Position numbers and translations under genes: made by a program
Shown here: in pieces, positions 47,046 through 60,968 of the stretch
Numbering within the stretch: position 1 is the first letter of the stretch
How the letters are laid out: each line of letters opens with the position of its first letter
Assembly: GCA_023055505.1 (NCBI GenBank)
Contig: JALIRH010000001.1
Span: 10,955,467-11,019,466 of the forward strand
DNA from: Callipepla californica brunnescens
Taxonomy: Eukaryota; Chordata; Aves; Galliformes; Odontophoridae
Length of the DNA stretch: 64,000 nt
Reading direction: 5' to 3'
Notes under the pieces: model-generated
Databases searched by the model: none
Told to the model about the DNA's origin: nothing
The model's input: the letters and a program-made list of their open reading frames with translations, nothing else

Positions 47046-49537
47046 TAGCTCTTTTCCACTGAAAAGAACGGAGAATACAAAGAGCTCTCTTCCATATGCT
47101 CCTAAATCCTTGCTATTTGGGATACATACGTCACTGGATCCCAGTAAATCCTTCTTTTCGTAATCACTTTCCAGGCTTTACTTTTTTATGCCAACATGCA
47201 TCTTTCAGGCCAGAACGTTTCACCCATTTTGAAAATATAACCCACATGAAAATTATTTATGGGGATGATGTGCAAAATCCAAATTAATGTTTTCTTTTCT
47301 ATCCTCCTCTTTCTAAATTATTAGTGTTCTTGCTAACCATACACTAGTTACTGAGAATACCGTGGAGTAGGATGTAACACCTGTGATCCTGGCCAGAAAG
47401 CAAACCACCTTTATTGAGTAATACTGACCGCCACCCCAAACACAGTGACATTGCTGCCCCAGGCAAAGAAAGCAGCAGAGATGGTTAATGCAGATGTGGG
47501 CAGCATTCCTCAGCCAAAATCATCAGCACCATCTCACCATAACACAGCAGCAGGCCCACAGGCTGCAGGAGCCAGAAGGAGGCTCTGAGTGCTGCCACGG
47601 TCTATTTCAAACTGTGAGAGCATTTGACTAGGTAATGTGTACGTGCATAAATTTCTTTGAGAAACCTATGGTTGCAGTTCATTTTTTTTTTTAAACAGAC
47701 TGGAATATTCTTAAAATAAAAATAGAAATCTAACAATTTCCATTCAGCAGTGCTATGCAGTGTGTTTGATTGATAGGTTTTTGTTCTCTTCACATTTGTA
47801 TGTATTGAACTTGATTAGGAGTTTGATCTCAAGGATTTTCTTCTGAGACTTTCCTGCAGTTAAATTAGCTCTTTCTCCTGAGCATTCCAAACTTCCCTGC
47901 TGAGTCTGCTTTATTTCCACCCTGCCTGTGAAGTCAAGGAGAGTAAAATCTCATTAAAGCTTTTCCATAACTATTCATGCACTGGAAAGGAGTTCTGAGA
48001 TGTAGATACTAAGAGGTCCTAATTAATCTTTGCCCTGATTTAAGAGAAGTTCAGGGGCTTCACAGGCTTCTCTCTCTTATGGTTTTATTTCGCAGATAAC
48101 TTCTACAGAAATCATATCCATTTCTAACTAGATCAATACGGAAGGGGTCTAACTGGCAAAAGTCACCCAGAAAATACTCCTGATTTGTTTCTGCCTGGAG
48201 AGAGGACTCAGACCCAGGGATATTTTCCTTGTTATTTCTATATTAAGAACAATACCACAAGCAATTACAAATTCAGCCTGATTAGGTCTTTATGCAGTTG
48301 TAAAATAACTATTAAAAAAAAAAAAAGAATTATTTCTATTATTGGGAATCTCAATTTACCTCAGTTTTCTAGGTGGCTTGAAGAAACAGATCCAGCTGTC
48401 TGCTACCTTAAAAAAAAAAAAATAGCAAAAAAAGTCCAATTTCCTGAGCCTGCTGAGAAAAGTGCTAATTAAAGCAGGTCATAAATGTTCTGTGTCTGAA
48501 TGACTACCTGAATTTGAATTAAAAAAAAAAAGAAAGAAAGAAACTGCAAGGCTTTTCACTGTGGCTGGGACGGGAGGTTGCTTACCAGCTAGTAGAAGCT
48601 GTTGAAGCAGCAGTGACTTTCCACACCTTCAAACACAGCTGGAATGTGGCCTTAAAGAGAATCTGCATTATAAACTGCCTCTGAAGTCTTTCACCTGCCT
48701 GCAAATGAATTTAAACGACTTCTGAAAGCTGCAAAGGTAGCAGTGCATTTGGATTGCAAAGCAGGATAGAAGCACTAAGTGTCTTCTCAGGTTACCTATC
48801 TACATATTAAAGACATAAAAAGAACTTCTTAGTGTCATAAAGACCAGTGCCAAAACAAATTCAGGAAGACCCAAGGCAAGTGAAACGGTGGCTTTGGGCA
48901 GCTGTACCAGCACACAGGGGTTATTTATTATACACAGTCCTAAAATACTGTTGTAGGATATAAGAATTACACCACACTTTGACAAGGCATTGCCCACAGT
49001 TCAGAGGCCCTGAAGGAATAGCTTTAGGAAATGGCAATTTCACACTCAGGCTGCATGTCTTTTACCAATAGTTTAATTCTTTGCAATATAAAAACAGATT
49101 TTCTAAGGATTATTTTTGCTATCCCTCAACAAGTCATTTGAGAACCATTACAGTTTCTTCTGTGCTCTACTTTGCTCTGCTGTTGCCTATACAGAGATGA
49201 TATATGAACTTCTGGAATGCTTGTATAAAATTGAGTGAATCCATTATTTCCAGTTCTGTCTTTCAAATCCCAACTACAGAAATCTGAATTTGCTAACAAA
49301 ACCATCTGTAACTCAGTTATGAAACAAACGGAATGTGAAAGCAAGATGAAGCTTTCAAACTTTTTAATCTGCAGAGTTGTTGTAGATGGTGGATTTCTTG
49401 CTGTTTTCTTCCTTCTGTGTTGATGAAGCACAGAGTAAACAATATACGACAGATGTTTCTGTGAATATAAAGGAAAGGATCGATTTAATGAAAAAGGAAA
49501 ACTGGGGAAGTCTTGTAGGAATTTCACCAGCAGTGTT
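47046..49537. other. Unassigned intergenic DNA
   Basis: AT-rich with several A runs (about 48.31, 48.41 and 48.52 kb). No gene or repeat family was recognised. Confidence 0.65.
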
Positions 49538-50095
49538 TGCTGAGATTTAACCCAGCAGGAGGCTCAGCACCACAAAGCGTTCACTCACTCCCACCATTTC
49601 CAGTGGGATGGAGGAGAGAATTGAAAAAAAAACCAAAAACCCACAAAGTAGAACTCTTGGATTGAAATAAAACTATTTACTAAGATAGAGAAAAGGAAAA
49701 GGATAATTGTGGCAAATGTATATAAATATATATAACGAGTAATGCACAAGCAATTATCCACCACCCTCAACCAATGCCCAGAAAAAAAAAAAGCCCAGAA
49801 CCCCAAGCAGTAGAAGAGAGTGAGATGCCCTCCCACCCCTTTCAAAACTCCTTCCACACAGTGTCATATGGCATGGAATATCCCTTCAACCAGTTTCAGT
49901 CAGCTCTCCTAATTCTGCTCCCTCCCAGCTCCTTCAGCCCTTTGCTGGGAATGGCTTTGGCTTCATACAACACTGCTTAGTGGCAACACTGGTGTGTTAT
50001 CAACAGTGTTTTTCTCCCAGAACAAAAACATAGAATTATTCTGGGCACCCTGAAGAAAACAGTTCCCTCCCAGCTGAAACTAAGGCAGTGTTACA
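49538..50095 (-). mobile_element. Solo LTR of an avian endogenous retrovirus-like family
   Basis: On the plus strand this is the complement of an avian LTR. It begins TGCTGAGATTTAACCCAGC and includes a CCAGTGGGATGGAGGAGAG segment, a CATATGGCATGGAATATCCC segment and a GTGTTATCAACAGTGTTT segment, ending near ...TTACA. No internal gag, pol or env sequence adjoins it, so it is a solo LTR of about 560 bp. A CAGCAGTG octamer occurs just outside both ends (49528-49535 and 50097-50104), but the spacing is not exact. Retained length is shorter than the family's usual size. Confidence 0.72.
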
Positions 50096-50104
50096 TCAGC
50101 AGTG

Positions 50105-51889
50105 CATGTATGTTAGAGGAATATCTTTCTCTCCTGACACATTACTGCCAAATTCACGTGTTGACAGATAAAGGAACACATTGCTGATGGATTAGAAAAT
50201 CATTAAAAGCTCCTGTTCCTTATAACCTTTACAGTGGGACTTTATTGTAGTAGTTTCTCAAAAGATTAGGGAAGAAATCATTCACTCATTCATTCCTTCA
50301 TAATCAATCAATCATTCATTTTCAAATTATTTCACAGACATCTGAACCCACTAAAACAAAGACTGCTATATGAAGGTTTTTGTGTAACTGGAATGCCTGC
50401 CTTCCCAATCTGTGGTGTTCCTCTGGACCCTCTTCCATCAGAAGTACTACAAAAGTCAATTGCTTGCTATTTCCATAGAATACACAACCATTTCACTCTG
50501 CTTTTGGCAGCCAGCCTTTTTATTCACTACTTCAGTTTTGTAACTCATAACTGTCTATAACACAACACTAGATACCTCAGGAATGCATTTAAAATCAATT
50601 ATTATATATCTTGCTCTGGTCCTCCATCTGCCTTGAATACCAACTGCAGCTTTGCACAGGAGGAGATGCTTTCTTGGTGGATGCTAAAGCATGCAGCACT
50701 TCATCCACAGCAGCAGGTGGCACAGGCAGGTGAGTCAAGACTCAAGGTCACTACTGTAAGAAATTGCCTGGAGCTACCAACTCAATTTCTGTCAGCTGAG
50801 CCTGTGTCAGGCTCTTTGGGCTAGAGTAACAGTTGTGAAACCAAAATGGCCCGCACATTCAGAGTATGAAATTATTAATTTACAGCTTTCCTTTGGCATA
50901 GAACAGCTGCTTATTGCTTGTAAATATTTCCATCCTTATTAGATACTACCAGAAAGATTATGCTGGAGTAATTCGTTGCCAAAAAAAAAATCCTCACAAC
51001 TCCATGCTAGAAAATGATCAGAAAAACAGATTGCTGACAGAAAGATGTAATAAAGCCCCCACAATGAGGGTATGAAGAATATTTCTTCAGAAGAGAATAT
51101 TAGGAAGATGTGGGAATAGTTGTAATAGGCATGATAGCGGGGAAGTGCTAAAAAGCCCCTAATGTTCTGTCTACTAGGAGTTAGACAAAGATTAATGAAT
51201 TTCAATCAAATTGACAAAGACTGAAATTAAATATTAGAAATCCTCGTAATAGTAAGGGTAGATAAACCATAGAATGCTTTGCCTTAGAGAGTTAGGAAAT
51301 CCTTCAAGAAATGTATAATTAATCCTACCATTGTAAAGCAGGGGATAATCAGACAGTCTCCAAGGAGCCCTTTCAGGACTGTATTCTTTGAATTCTGCAG
51401 TATTTAAACATCTCTGACTTAATTTTTTATTTATTTGTTTTTATTTTATTTTATTTTATTTTGTAATTGGACCAATGCATAATACCTTCTGGCTACATTA
51501 TATTAGACAACATAATAATTCAAGAGATGAAACGCACTGCAGGAATATCTGCTGGATAAAGCCTGTAAAGGCTTGGAAGTCAGCACAGAGATACGGGAAC
51601 TGAAATCCCCACTTGTAAAGTTGCCCACCACTATCTGGTGCCACATATTTTTTCTAGGAGCATTAAAAGCTCTGTACAGTGCCTCAGCCATTCAGAAAAT
51701 TTACAGTAACCTCAAGACAGGTACTCAGACAGTGCACCAACCAGAATTAATAATTATGTTTAAAAATACACGCACTTTTTTTTTTTCAATTGTTTGAATT
51801 AAAACATCACTTTTAATGTCATTTATTTTCTCCTTGAGCAATACCAAGCTGAGTTTCTGCACACTGCAGCCAGTAACACCAGAATATGA
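50105..51889. other. Unassigned intergenic DNA
   Basis: Only short simple repeats (CATT-rich near 50.28 kb, TTTTA near 51.45 kb) are seen between the LTR and the next CR1. Confidence 0.65.
51438..51463. repeat. (TTTTA)n microsatellite
   Basis: About five TTTTA units in AT-rich DNA. Confidence 0.9.
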
Positions 51890-52350
51890 AGCCAGCAGTG
51901 TGCCCGGGTGGCCAAGAAGGCCAATGGCATCCTGGCCTGTATCAGAAATGGAGTGGTGAGAGGGACTAGGGAAGTAATCCTGCCCTGGTACTCAGCATTG
52001 GTGAGGCCGCACCTTGAAAGAAGGCTGAGGGGAGACCTTATTGATCTCTTCCAAAATCTGAAAGGTGCTTACAAGTGAGAGCACGGTTGGTCTCTTCTCA
52101 CTGGTGACAGGTGACAGGATGAGGGGCAATGGCCTTAAGTTTAGGTTGGATATCAGGAAACACTTCTTTACAGAAAGGGCTGTTAACCACTGGAATAGGC
52201 TCCCCAGGGAGGTGGTTGGATCACCATCTCTGGATGCGGTGCTCAGGGACATGATTTAGCAGAGGGCTGTTAGGGTAGTATGGTTAGGTCATGGTTGGAC
52301 TCAATGATCTTCAAGTCTTTTCCAGCATGAGTGATTCTATGATTCTATGA
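51890..52350 (+). mobile_element. CR1 LINE 3' end, subfamily with an ATTCTATG tail
   Basis: The plus strand carries CAGTGTGCCCGGGTGGCCAAGA, GACAGGATGAGGGGCAATGG, CAGGAAACACTTCTTTACAG and the tail GATTCTATGATTCTATGA. The tail and internal sequence differ from the copies ending in ATTCTGTG, so it is a different CR1 subfamily. Confidence 0.92.
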
Positions 52351-55300
52351 AATGGAAATGTACTGGAATGATTCTATGGTAAACTTGAAGCTCACACTTG
52401 AACATCCTCCCACACTGCAGAATGCATCCCAGACTACACCAGTCAGTACTAAGCCACTTCTTCATTGCTGGTTTGCACAGCCTTGTGAGGCATTTCTCAG
52501 TGCAGCAGCCAGCTGCTCACGCTTGCATAAAATATGATAACAGAATCATAAGGATTTTTAAAGGACTTTAAATGCTATAAAAAGAAAGATGCAAAAAGCT
52601 CTAAAAATCCATTGCAGGCATTATTACCAAAAATAGGTGATGAAGGCTTAAGAAATTAAAGATTAAAAGTTTCAGGAAGATTTTAATCTCATATTTAAGC
52701 AATAATGGTTTTTTCTTCATCCTTCCTCTTTAAGGATTCAGTGTATCTACAATGAATCTATTTTTTCATCAACTGTATCATCACAACAGAGTTGAAAGCT
52801 CAGCTCCACTCTATCCTGTTAATATCTTGCTACCTGCTGAATTACATAGAATTAGTACAGTGATTGTTGAGGTCTCTGTTATAAAATTTACAGTACATCT
52901 GAAAGTAATTGAGTTAATGTCAGTGAAGACTGAACTATTTTCCCATCTTCTGACAAGTCAGAGACTAGTAGCTCTGAATGGTGCTTGCAGAATTTTAGAG
53001 AGCAGTTTGCATCCTGCTGTCTCTTTCATCCTATTGGGAAGCTAAAAGATTACTAGTCTATTGAGCTGCCAAACTGATACTTTCCTTTACCACTTAGGAA
53101 GGGATTTCTGTCAGCTATCTAAAAGTTGGGTGACTTTCAAGGTAGTGACTCCAAACACCTTGTCATTGGCAGAAAAAGACAGTATCTGCTAGAGCGTGAT
53201 TTGTCCCATCTATGTATGATACCATCTAGTAGATTTGTCTTTGCCCTTCTCCCTCTGATGACTGAATAAATAATGGATATATAGCAGGGTCAACAGACTT
53301 AACAGATAAATGGTTAAAATTGCAGGAATTAAATACCACAATGCAGTTTACCCATATAGCTTTGGGCGTTTAGCAGAGATGCCTACAGGGGAAATGCAGC
53401 CATCCCAGACTGTCTGCAGGAACCTCTCACATTCCTTTCCAATCCCAGACAGTGGGTGATGTGGGAGGAATCACCCCGCAGAAGTGCCTGTCTCTCTCCA
53501 TTGGCTGCAGATGAAACCTAATGAGAGTGGCCCTGTAATTAGTGCAGGAGAGGTCAAGAATGTAGATGAATTAAAACCAAAATAGTCAGTTATTCACAGA
53601 GAAAAGGAGAAGTAATTTCTCTCCCTTGGAGGTGGATGCACATTCTGCATTATACTGCAGTACTCTGGATGTAATAAAGGACACTGAATATCATCAGAAA
53701 AAAACTATTTGATTTGAGAATTAGTGCATAGGTGTTCTAGGGACCCACTGTGGCAGAACTGTGTATTTTAGAAGCTTGCCAACATTTTCTCTAAGATACA
53801 GCATGACTTGATGTGTAGCCTAAATTTCATTAGAATTGTATAAGTTATAGTAATTACTCACTTAGGAAAGGAAAAGCTACAAGAAGGAAAATAACCATGG
53901 ATACTAATGGCTTCTCCAAAATACAGACAGCATTAGACAGTTTAATCAAAGCACTGCCTGTACCAGGTTAGTTCTAAGGATGCATACTGTATAAGCAATT
54001 ATTATCAACTTGCTGCAGGAATACATTGCACAAGATAGTTCAGTAAAGAACACATATGAGGTATAGTCATCATCAGCGGGATCTGAACAGCAGCCACAGG
54101 AATTTCAGTAAGGAGTGACTCAGATAATCGATGCAGACATCCCTAGCTTCAGGAGTTCACATATACATACGCAGACACATAGAAGCACCTCAGTTTAATT
54201 ATAGTTTCAGCAGTGGAACTAGAAATGTTTTCAGAAAATCAGCAATGCTGAAAGGCCAAGTGCTCATGAGTGCCATCCCCAAGCACATGTTCATTGCCCC
54301 ATGCCACTGAATAACAGAACAGATCGAAACTGGATCACTTTACAAACAGATTACCCAAAGGTAGTTCTAAAATATTTTGCAGGCGAAGCAACCACCCTCT
54401 TAAATTAAATTACTTTCAAAAATAAATGTCAAAGCAAAGCAAAGTAAAAGAGCTTCTCAGCAGAAACTCAGCAGCAGGTACCATCCTTATCTGTTTGAAT
54501 GGCTGCCCTTCCAAATGCCTGGCTGTGAGATGTGGATGAGCACACATTAGGTCAGCTGCTCATAACACAGAAAGAGGAAGGGAGCCAGGAATTCTTCAAT
54601 CCCTTCTCTGCACCACTGCAGGTAGAAGTGTGTATAGGAGAAATCATCCTGGTCTACCACCTACGCCTTCTCAGCAGCATTTGAAAACACAACGTACATT
54701 TGCTGTAATATATGTTGTGTGATGCAATGAAAGAATATATCTACAAAGCAGTGAGAAAAAAATACCCTTTTTTATTATTCAGCTAAGCTATAAATTGCTC
54801 TCTGAAGTCAGACTCATAAAATGTAGGAAAAGAGGTAGTGACAGCAGGCAAGCTCAGGAAGAAAAACTGCTTGCAGTGTCCCCAGTGCTCCCAGATTGGG
54901 TGCTGGATCCCAGCAAGGTACAATCTGTCTGGGAGCTGCGGGAGCACACACTACTCTGACAGCAAATTTTTCCTTTAAAAATTAACTCTCTACCCTGAGT
55001 TAACAGCTGGCACTTAGCAAATAGTGTGTATGCTCTACTGATTTTACTTCCCTTATGGCTTTCTCTGTGGCTGCCCTTGAGTTAATGGTTACATCATGCA
55101 TTAGTGGGATAGCGCCAGTCATTCATTTCCCAACACGGTGAGCACTGCCACATGCTGGATGGTGAACAGGCCTAAGCCAACCTAAGCCTTGTGTAATTAA
55201 CTTTGGCCCAGCACATGGAAGTGTGTTTGACAGTGCACATCATTCTCCCATCGGTTCTGCAGCGGAAGGATGGGAGGACTCAGATGGATGACACAAAACA

Positions 55301-57553
55301 ACCTGGCATCTTTCTGTAGATAATAGCGCTACAGCTGCAAGGGAATGTCTCTGCATCACACTGCGGGGACTGGGAAATTGCAGAATGAATTGTGATGGCC
55401 TAAAACGCATCAGTTCTCTTCCTATGCATCCAAGTAATTCAAGCAATGATAATTTACATATTCAACAAAATATTGTCATCTTACATTTATGGAAACAAGG
55501 TCAACCACTTTTACTGAGAGTATCAGCAGTCTTGATGTTAGTGAAATTTCACTCTGGGTACAGCTGTGCAAGAGAGATGAAGTTCAGCAGTTCAGTCAGT
55601 GTGCTCCTCAACATATCCCCTACTTCCCAAATTCTTTGCAAATAATTCTCGTAGAACAAACTGCAGCTTATAATTTTCATTGTAGTTTACTATTGGCCAG
55701 ACATTCTCTCCTTTCTGCCTTCTGCTGGTGGTGCTTTTTTTAACAACCTTTGACTCCATACAATATGGATCCTCCCTTTCCTCGCATCTACAGAGATCTT
55801 TTAGCAGTTTGGGATTTTGTCCTTTCTTGCCAGAAGTCCTTGTGTAATCTGTCATTTTTATCTTTTTCTTCCTTTCTTTCTTTTTGATGTATGTTGTGAT
55901 CTCTTAAATTCCAGTTCATCTTCCTTTCCCCTAAACTGATGATAATGCTCAGCATACGTTTGAGGGAGAATCCTGCTCATAACAGTGGGCAGTATCACAG
56001 ATGCTGGAATACTGCTTCATAAGGTCACACTGCTACATAAAAATTAGATTTTTTTTGTTCCTTTCTGTATGGAGATAAAGCCACGATTTTGTCAGCCACT
56101 GATATTTGTTATGTTCTTTAAATATTTTCTTTCTTAAATAGGTCTTTCTTAAATAGGTCTTTAAAGCCAGTGCTTTATATTATTTTCCTTCAACTATATT
56201 CTTTCCTTGAGAGAGGAAGACTTTTTCTTGATTGTTACCACTAAGTTTACTTTCTTATGCCCACTGGCCTATGACGCTTGAGCAATTTACTGCAACGAAT
56301 TCCCTGAGAGCAGCTACTAACTCTGAAAATGTACTCCCGTGCCTAGTGAATACAATTTACTTAATTCAGTGGCTCTTATTGTCTCCAAGGGGAAATCAAG
56401 CAGAGAGAGATCTTTTCTTGCTTAATTTATGAATAACTCTGGATTTATTCTTGCAATGAAAATTTAAACACGGCAGAACAGAAGCATAGGTTGAAAAGAA
56501 CCAGCACCGTCTGATACCACATATTTCCTTAAGAAAGGGAAAGAGGAAGAGATCTTGGCCTTACGTGGGATAATTCAAGGAACAATTCAGAAATAGGATG
56601 AAGGGTAAAAAGAGACAGACAAATGGTAAATATATGTGTATATATATACAGGTTGATAATGGAAAGAAACAAACAAAAAAGAAGAAATTTATATTGACTG
56701 AGGAGGTCAACTAAATACATTTACTAGTAGACCATTTACTACATAAAAATAACAAAAAAAAAAAAGCTGATAAAATGCCTCACCTAAGGACTCGACCTTG
56801 TGCCATCAAAACTAATGAACTTTTTCTCACTGACTTAAGTACGAGTAGGACCAGGCTCTATAGCTACATAAAGCATTAGGATCTAGAGAGTTTAGGGGGA
56901 TGGGTCTGCTCAGGTGGCCATGAGCTGAGCTGGAGGATCGCTTTGTGAATGGATCACAGGAACAGTGATGCACTGATGCTTTTCAGTGGTGAAGCTTGGA
57001 GTGAAAATATTTTCAGGAGCCACAGGAAGGCAGTATGTAACAACTTGATCAAGTTTCATATCCCACATCAGAGGAAAGGGCCAGTGGCGTCAAACAGTCC
57101 TACCTGAGTTCAGTTCAGTGAGACATTTTTCAGTGGCACATTATTTTCAGGCAGAAAAAGATGACTTCTGACATTATGCTGAATTCTGACCTTCTCATTT
57201 TGGTTGCTACAATGTAAATGACTGATACAGTGTACATTTGCATGTAAATACTCACAGGGGTGTTTGACATTTATTACATTTCTATCATCAAAGCGAAGTC
57301 AGCCTGCTGTGAATGCCCTGAAGCGACTGCAGAAATGCGAATTTAGGTCAGCAGAAGATGAGATGTGTCAGGCAGCAAAAATGCCTGAAGCCACAAACAT
57401 TGGAGCATCTCTCGCAGCCACGCTGCCTGCGTGCCCCTGGGTGGTGGGACAGGGATGTTTGCTCTTTGAAGTTTCTTTAGCACAACCAGGAACTCCCAAG
57501 GACCATGATTGCCAGTTTCAGGCACAGCTAATGTGGGAAGAAGGCAGTAATTC
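52351..57553. other. Unassigned intergenic DNA
   Basis: About 5.2 kb with no supported gene. A 15-bp tandem pair (TTTCTTAAATAGGTC twice, about 56.13-56.16 kb) and a short TA tract near 56.63 kb are the only structures noted. Confidence 0.65.
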
Positions 57554-57655
57554 ATAGAATCGTTTGAGTTGAACATTCCCATGCAATGAACTGGGACACC
57601 TACAGCTAGGCCATGTTGCACAGAGCCTAGTGCAGTCTGACCCTGAATGACTCCA
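57554..57655 (-). mobile_element. CR1 LINE 3' end, short (antisense)
   Basis: TCATAGAATCGTTTGAGTTG, then CAATGAACTGGGACACCTAC and AGCTAGGCCATGTTGCACAG are the complement of a CR1 3' end of the ATTCTATGA type. Confidence 0.85.
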
Positions 57656-57984
57656 GAGCTCCTTGCTCTCCTTTTCCGCTGCCATGTTTTAATGGCCAGG
57701 TGCTCAGTTCACAGATCCAGGGTATGTGGTGTGACCTGTAATTGCACTCCTTTGCGTCCCTTCAGAGGAGCTGGTAGACAAAGGGGGTACACACACCTCC
57801 TCACCTTGCATGTAGTAGAGCTGCAGACAAAATCCCTGCTCTTTCCTGCCCTTCCAGGAGCCAACAATAGGATGTTTTGAAATGAACCACTCCAAAGCTG
57901 CTTGAACTCCTCCTTTCTTCTTCTGTCCTTTCTGACTCCTCTAATTTAGTCATTATCTCATCATTATCCTTGCAGACAAGTCTA

Positions 57985-58175
57985 ATGGAACGTTATTATC
58001 CCACTGATGAGCAGCGTGTGATTTATATTTATGGAGGGAAGCAGTGGAGCACTGATGGGTAAAGGCCCCCCCAGTTGAGGTACAGAGGCTGGCAGGTGTC
58101 TGGAGCAGGGATCAAACCTGTTGTCCTGTCCTGCCCGTCATCAGTGCTCACTCTGTGCTTCATCCATCTTCAGAA
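57985..58175 (+). repeat. Possible MIR-like SINE remnant
   Basis: The blocks GAGGTACAGAGGCTGGCAGG and GCAGGGATCAAACCTGTTG, followed by a CCGTCATCAGTGCTC segment, resemble the core and 3' side of MIR-type SINEs. It is diverged, and I rate it as a candidate only. Confidence 0.3.
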
Positions 58176-58364
58176 ACCTGTCCCTTCCAGCATTTGCTCC
58201 CGAGCGAGCAGAATTCTCTGCGCAACTGACAACCACGGGTCAGACGTGTTTGAATACAAATCAAGAATGTAAAGGTCGCTGCATAAAGAATTCACAGTAC
58301 TATTGGATCCTTTGAAAAAGTTTCCTAATGTTTGACCTATGTTTTTCTTTTGAATCACTGTATT

Positions 58365-58368
<4 letters not shown>

Positions 58369-58400
<32 letters not shown>
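58369..58400. repeat. 32-base A homopolymer
   Basis: Uninterrupted A run. No recognisable retrocopy body precedes it. Confidence 0.95.
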
Positions 58401-58401
<1 letters not shown>

Positions 58402-60703
58402 CAAATTGTTTTCCCCAACTTGAGCCCTATAATCAGCTGTTTTTGGCAATAATTATAAGATTTTCTGTGTATTTTACTTTTTCCAAAGAGAATCATGTTG
58501 TTTTTGTTTTGTTTTTTTAACTGTTGTTTTCCCAAGTTAATTAGTTAACATTAAAACAGATTTTTCATATGCAGACAAACTTACAAACTCATTAGCTATT
58601 GTGACTCTAGTTTGTATTCTTAACTGGCTTAGTCCTACAAAACAGACTCACACAAAGTTTTAACCACAAGAAAGAAAACCACATTATACCACTCACCTCA
58701 CAGAGTTATATCCCAGCCAAGCAGACTGTGTTTGCCAGTGTGTGAATGTCTGTCACTGAACTCAGCTGGATATAACCCTCGGCGAGGGAATAAGGAGAAT
58801 TCTTGCTGAAGTGAAGAAGATGATATAGAGGAAAGAAGAGTTTTACTGAAGGAGTAGAGGACAGCAATGTTTTATGGCTTATTTGTCATAGAAAGGAACA
58901 GCTGGTTTGTGACCCTTAGAGAAGTACTTTGAGGTATTTGCTCTTTTACAGTGTGGAAAACTAACAGCACTGAAGCCCCAAAGGGAAGAACCTTCAATTC
59001 TGCCCAAAGCCAGAAAACATGGTTTTTGTTTTTGTGACCTTTTAACATGACAGACTTACCATGTTGCCTAAATTGTTGCTTAAACGATGATTTAGTTATT
59101 TATATACATATACAGTATATTAAAAGCTATAGATATACAAGTAAAAATATTAAAAAATAATGTTTTCATGAAGAAAATTCAGATACTTAACTATTCAGTA
59201 GGTTTGTCCAATTTGCCAACAGCTATCCAACAGTAACTGAAACTCGCTGAAGTTTCCTGAGCCAGACAACTTTCCTAGGTGAGGTTTTGTAATGCAATTT
59301 CCAGTAATTTCTCTGTTCGTGAGGTTGGTAACATCACCCAATGAAGGCTATTTTGTGCTATTTGTTACTACTTCTATTTCCAATTTAAAAAGTGAAATTA
59401 TTGAGAGGTACATTAACTGTGATGGGCTGAAACTCTGCTATTTTCCAAGAGTTCAAATTTTGGAGCTTAGGTTTTGGCTAAGGATCACTGAAAAGCACAG
59501 GTTGCTGTCACTGAACCAGCTTCTCAAGTTCTTGCTTTAGTTCAGATGCTATTTTCCTTTCTATTTTCAGTGCTGTAATCCCTGAATTATCATCAATATA
59601 GTGTGAAGGGAGTAAGGTTTAGGTTTCCTGAAACACTTCATTGTGTAGGCTGAAAAGCACTCCAGAGCATGAGTACTGTTTAATTCAGTTGGAGCTGGTT
59701 GGTAAAATGCATTCTTAAACACATCCATGGTGTAAATGTTAGGAAAAATATGACCACTGCACATTTAGTTGCATTCTAAACATCTCTGGCTTTGAGATGT
59801 TAAGCACTCTCTGTACACATGGAAATGAGCAGATGATATGTAGCATTCTTCAGAATATGTCTAATGTGTGCTTTAAGGAGTAGTTTGACTTGAGTATCTA
59901 AGGTGTGAGAGGCAGAACTCCTAGAAAAGCTGTTTTGCATTAAGAAAAAAACACTTCTTTTAACCAAACATAGTTTTAAGATGTATGAAATTATTTACTT
60001 TTTCCCCTACATAAAATTTAAAGCTTGAAGCAGTCCAGAAAAAAAGTTTGCCATTTGAAATGACTTTTCATTTTCATGTTGATACTGAATTTAGTTAGAA
60101 CTTAAAAAGCTGAAGGCAAAATCATCTGTTGAAGTGAAACAGCTATAAAGAGATTTTTTCATTTCCTGACTGAAAAAAACCAACACACTTTGGATTCTCT
60201 AAGGTGATAGCCGGAGAAGCATCTGGGTTACATTATCTGAATCTCTTGGAAATAAGAGGACATGACTGCTGGAAAATGCAGCTGAAAATTAAGATCTCTC
60301 TCAATTGTTCCTAACCTTTTTTTATTCCTGCCTAGGCCATTCCTATTGCTTGTGGGACTCTTTCAGAAGCCCTGGGGCTGCCCTGACCCTGAGAGACAAA
60401 GCTGGCCAGTGGCAGTGATATCTCCCCAGGCAGGAGCAGGCTTGGTTCTGCCACCCAGGTATTCCTCTGCAGCTGGTGGCTGCTGACGGTCACCCTGTGG
60501 CTGAATCACTTCCCTTCAGGTTCTTAGTCTGGAGAAAAAAAGCAATTTAAATCTTTACTCATTGGTTACTACTCTGCCTATTCTTTCTACTCCACATGTT
60601 AGGAAAAAGATGAGGTACGTTTCAACATGTGACATTTTATTTATGATTTAATACAAAAAATATCTTGCATTCTCACTTCCACTGGTTTTGCTGATTGGTC
60701 CCA

Positions 60704-60968
60704 GCATAGAATTACAGAATCATAATTCTAAAATCTCTGATTCTATGGTTTCAGTTGGAAAAGACCTTAAAAGACCTTCTAGTTCCAACCCCCTGACATG
60801 TATAGGGTCACGTCCCACTAGATCAGACTGGGCCTCAAGCATTTCCAGGGAAGTGACATACAACAAGCGCCTTACCACCTTTGAAGTAAAGAATTTCTTC
60901 CTAATATCTAATCTAAATCTATATTCTTTTAGTTAAAACCATCACCCCTTGTCCTATTACTACTTATG
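60704..60968 (-). mobile_element. CR1 LINE 3' end (antisense)
   Basis: CATAGAATTACAGAATCATA starts the 3' end. The complement of the CR1 3' region continues through GTTCCAACCCCCTGACATG, AATTTCTTCCTAATATCTAA and CCCCTTGTCCTATTACTAC. A duplicated ATTCTATGGTTTC near 60740 suggests a slightly rearranged tail. Confidence 0.88.

Larger units (their letters stand above)
57656..60703. other. Unassigned intergenic DNA
   Basis: Holds the possible MIR-like remnant near 58.0-58.2 kb and the poly-A run at 58.37 kb. No gene was seen. Confidence 0.65.

Noticed and set aside
42723..47095. Chain of open frames with reverse transcriptase-like words on both strands
   Set aside because: All are pieces of 5'-truncated, frame-broken CR1 LINEs or their complements, not genes.
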